A stretch of DNA of 15,893 bases from an uncultured Bacillota bacterium (GTDB lineage Bacteria > Bacillota > Limnochordia > Limnochordales > ZCTH02-B6). The position numbers and the translations under genes were made by a program. This document shows, piece by piece, positions 14,167 to 15,893 of this stretch (positions within the stretch are counted from its first letter, which is position 1; each line of letters begins with the position of its first letter). Below the pieces are notes generated by a model, which saw only the letters and a program-made list of their open reading frames with translations, had not been told where the DNA came from and made no database searches. The stretch covers positions 1-15,893 of the forward strand of contig CALFSR010000070.1 in assembly GCA_937916565.1 (NCBI GenBank), in the 5' to 3' direction.

Positions 14167-14879
14167 CCTTGCCGATGACTCGCCCGAGCCGGGCGCAGAC
14201 CCTCTTGCTGTCCCTGGCCGCGCCCGCCGTCGTCTTCGCCCTGTACATGGCGCTCATCTGGGCGCCGGATGAGCGGACGCTGGGCACGGTGCAGCGCATC
14301 TTCTACATTCACGTCGGTTCCGCATGGAACGCGTACTTGTCGTTTCTCATCGTGTTTCTCGCCAGCGTCGGCTACCTGCTCCGCCGGCAGGCAAGCCTCG
14401 ACGCGGTGGCCGTATCCGCGGCGGAGATCGGCATCCTGTTTACGACGCTCACTTTGGCCAGCGGGAGCTTCTGGGCCCGGGCGGTCTGGAACGTTTGGTG
14501 GACGTGGGACCCGCGCCTGACGACGACGCTTATCATGTGGTTCATGTACGTGGCGTACCTGCTGGTGCGGGCGGCGGCCGAAGGCGAGGAGCGGCGGGGG
14601 CGGCTGGCGGGGGTGTTTGGCGTCATCGCCTTTGCCACGGTGCCCCTGGTGCATTTCTCCGCCACGTGGTGGCGGGGGATGCACCCCAACATCATCCAGA
14701 CCCAGGGCGGCACGATCCGGATGAACATGGATCCCGACATGATCGTCACAATGGTGGTGGCCGTCGTCGCCACGACGCTGCTGAACGCCGCTTTGCTGTC
14801 GCATCGCGTCAGTCTTGAGCATGTCAGCCGGCGGGTTGCGGCCCTCCGGGAGCGGGTCCGCCTGGAGGTGGAATCCTGA
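14163..14879 (+). CDS. ccmC: Heme-handling protein CcmC (WWD domain)
   Basis: CcmC is an integral membrane protein that presents heme to CcmE. The 238 residues show six membrane segments. The WWD heme-binding motif is WNVWWTWDPRLTT (residues 109-121). The expected external histidines are H50 (FYIHVGSAW) and H174 (WWRGMHP), with another His at 164. The length fits CcmC rather than the much larger CcmF or the ResC/CcsA proteins of System II. ATG 14163 overlaps the ccmB stop by four bases. The MRMNMDPDM-like segment after residue 185 corresponds to the loop before the last membrane helix. Confidence 0.95.
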   Translation: MTLPMTRPSRAQTLLLSLAAPAVVFALYMALIWAPDERTLGTVQRIFYIHVGSAWNAYLSFLIVFLASVGYLLRRQASLDAVAVSAAEIGILFTTLTLASGSFWARAVWNVWWTWDPRLTTTLIMWFMYVAYLLVRAAAEGEERRGRLAGVFGVIAFATVPLVHFSATWWRGMHPNIIQTQGGTIRMNMDPDMIVTMVVAVVATTLLNAALLSHRVSLEHVSRRVAALRERVRLEVES

Positions 14880-14881
14880 CC

Positions 14882-15031
14882 ATGACGTTCTTGTTTCTCG
14901 GCTACAGCGTTTTTTGGCTCATCCTCGCCGGCTACGTGGCTGTCCTCGGCGCGCGGCAGCGGCGGCTGCAGGAGGAAGTGGCCGACCTCGCGGCGGTGCT
15001 TGAGCGCAGCGGGCGGGGCAAGGTGGGGTGA
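14882..15031 (+). CDS. ccmD: Small CcmD-like membrane protein, 49 residues
   Basis: This short gene starts with ATG two bases after the ccmC stop and has GGAGGTG (14864-14870) 11 bases upstream. The product begins MTFLFLGYSVFWLILAGYVA, a single membrane helix with aromatic residues, then a basic stretch (GARQRRLQ) and an amphipathic acidic helix (EEVADLAAVLERS). That is the layout of CcmD, which binds CcmC-CcmE and helps release holo-CcmE. Its place directly after ccmC is the usual one. It is shorter than E. coli CcmD (69 residues). Sequence conservation in this family is low, so identity rests on topology, the Tyr/Trp and Arg pattern, and position. Confidence 0.85.
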   Translation: MTFLFLGYSVFWLILAGYVAVLGARQRRLQEEVADLAAVLERSGRGKVG

Positions 15032-15040
15032 CCGCGGGCT

Positions 15041-15754
15041 ATGGTGCCTGAGCAGGTGACGTTACCGCTGGCGTTTCTGGCGGGTTTCGTGTCCTTTGTG
15101 TCGCCGTGCGTGCTGCCGCTCATCCCGGCGTACGTGACGTTTCTGACGGGAAGCAGCTTCGATGAGGTGAGCGCGGGGGCGGCGGGCGAACGCCGCCGGC
15201 TAATGCTCAACGGCACCTTTTTCGTCCTCGGCTTTTCGGCGGTGTTCGTCCTCATGGGGCTTGGGGCCAGCGCGATCGGCCAGTTTCTTACCGGAAACCT
15301 GCCCATCGTGCGCCGGCTCGGCGGACTTGTGGTCATCGCCTTCGGGCTGTACATGATGGGCGTCCTCCGGGTGTTTGCTCTGGATCGGGAGCGGCGCGTG
15401 CAGGCTAGGATGCGCCCGCCGGGGCCGGCCAACTCGCTTTTGCTGGGCATGACGTTTGCCGCCGGGTGGACGCCGTGCATTGGCCCGGTGCTGGCCAGCG
15501 TACTCGTCCTGGCCGGGACGTCGTCCACGGCCGGGCAGGGCGCGTTGCTGTTGCTGACGTACGCCGCGGGCCTCGCGGTGCCGTTTTTGCTTTTGACCGT
15601 GTTTCTCAGCCGCATGCGGGCCGTGCTGCGAAAACTCCTGCCGCATGTCGAGCGCATCCGGTTCGCGAGCGGGGCGCTTTTGGTGGTGCTCGGTGTAATG
15701 TTGTACACCAACACCTTCGTCCTGCTCAACAGCTGGTTTAACTGGGGGTTGTAG
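15041..15754 (+). CDS. ccdA: Thiol-disulfide electron carrier CcdA (DsbD membrane domain)
   Basis: CcdA passes reducing power across the membrane from cytoplasmic thioredoxin to outward-facing thioredoxin-like proteins that keep the CxxCH cysteines of apocytochrome c reduced. The 237 residues show six membrane segments. The two redox cysteines are C23 in FVSPCVLPLIPAY and C146 in AGWTPCIGPVLAS, both in their normal Pro-rich settings at the starts of helices 1 and 4. The ATG at 15041 follows AGGTGGGG about 11 bases upstream; GTG 15044 is an alternative. It sits between the ccmD-like gene and the thioredoxin-like gene, which argues for a role in cytochrome c maturation. Confidence 0.95.
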   Translation: MVPEQVTLPLAFLAGFVSFVSPCVLPLIPAYVTFLTGSSFDEVSAGAAGERRRLMLNGTFFVLGFSAVFVLMGLGASAIGQFLTGNLPIVRRLGGLVVIAFGLYMMGVLRVFALDRERRVQARMRPPGPANSLLLGMTFAAGWTPCIGPVLASVLVLAGTSSTAGQGALLLLTYAAGLAVPFLLLTVFLSRMRAVLRKLLPHVERIRFASGALLVVLGVMLYTNTFVLLNSWFNWGL

Positions 15755-15758
15755 CGCC

Positions 15759-15893
15759 GTGACGCCGCGGCTGTACCGCTGGGCCGCTCCCGTCTTGTTC
15801 GCGGTCGCCCTGGGACTGTGGGGCTGGACCGCGGTGCGTGACACGGTATCCCCTGGGCTGGTGATGGGTCAACCCGCACCCGACGCCGTGCTC
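15759..15893 (+). CDS. Membrane-anchored thioredoxin-like protein (CcmG/ResA/TlpA type), 3' end cut
   Basis: An open frame begins with GTG at 15759, four bases after the ccdA stop, and runs off the window after 45 codons. The visible part has a short basic start (TPRLYRW), one membrane anchor (about residues 8-24) and then VMGQPAPDAVL. This resembles the GxxAPDFxL entry of the AhpC/TSA-thioredoxin fold seen in ResA, TlpA and CcmG. The active-site CxxC lies outside the window. I infer that it receives electrons from CcdA and reduces apocytochrome c or its partner. CcmG and ResA cannot be told apart from this fragment. Confidence 0.75.
   Translation, partial: MTPRLYRWAAPVLFAVALGLWGWTAVRDTVSPGLVMGQPAPDAVL

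Noticed and set aside
14163..14879. ccmC read as a System II ResC/CcsA or as CcmF
   Set aside because: The length of 238 residues, six membrane segments and position after ccmB fit CcmC; CcmF is over 600 residues and ResC proteins normally pair with ResB.
1..15893. tRNA or rRNA genes, CRISPR array, insertion sequences, attachment sites
   Set aside because: No direct repeat array, cloverleaf-like sequence, transposase motif or terminal inverted repeats were seen; almost all bases are accounted for by the listed genes.

Overview
The window is GC-rich bacterial DNA, nearly all coding. It carries two plus-strand gene clusters separated by one minus-strand gene. Strong AGGAGG-type ribosome binding sites, good support for TTG and GTG starts and the gene order suggest a GC-rich, possibly thermophilic Bacillota (Firmicutes) lineage such as a Limnochordia- or Symbiobacterium-like group. 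This taxonomic guess is tentative because there is no rRNA or marker gene.

Region 1 (1-11483) is a branched-chain amino acid operon with serine genes inside it. The order is ilvB (cut at its 5' end by the window edge), ilvN, ilvC, a class V aminotransferase, serA, leuA, leuC, leuD and cimA, closed by a strong intrinsic terminator. IlvBN and IlvC carry out the first common steps of valine and isoleucine synthesis. LeuA and LeuCD start leucine synthesis. CimA makes citramalate, which LeuCD can process, giving a threonine-independent route to 2-oxobutyrate and isoleucine. The aminotransferase and serA are translationally coupled and probably supply serine. leuB and ilvD are not in the window. 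Several spacers that are not translationally coupled hold GC-rich hairpins without U tracts.

Region 2 (11521-12009, minus strand) is a family I inorganic pyrophosphatase. It diverges from region 3 across a 207-base spacer that holds two facing promoter candidates with the same -35 hexamer and a small palindrome.

Region 3 (12156 to the end, plus strand) is a System I cytochrome c maturation operon: ccmE, ccmA, ccmB, ccmC, a 49-residue ccmD-like gene, ccdA, and the start of a membrane-anchored thioredoxin-like gene (CcmG/ResA type) that runs off the window. CcmAB and CcmC/CcmD would deliver heme to the chaperone CcmE, while CcdA and the thioredoxin-like protein would keep apocytochrome cysteines reduced. 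The most notable point is that CcmE has Cys-x-x-x-Tyr where the classical protein has the heme-binding His-x-x-x-Tyr. This is the rarer variant known from archaea and Desulfovibrio-type systems, here apparently in a Gram-positive lineage. No ccmF or ccmH lies in the window.

I saw no tRNA, rRNA, CRISPR array, insertion sequence, phage gene or clear sign of recent transfer.
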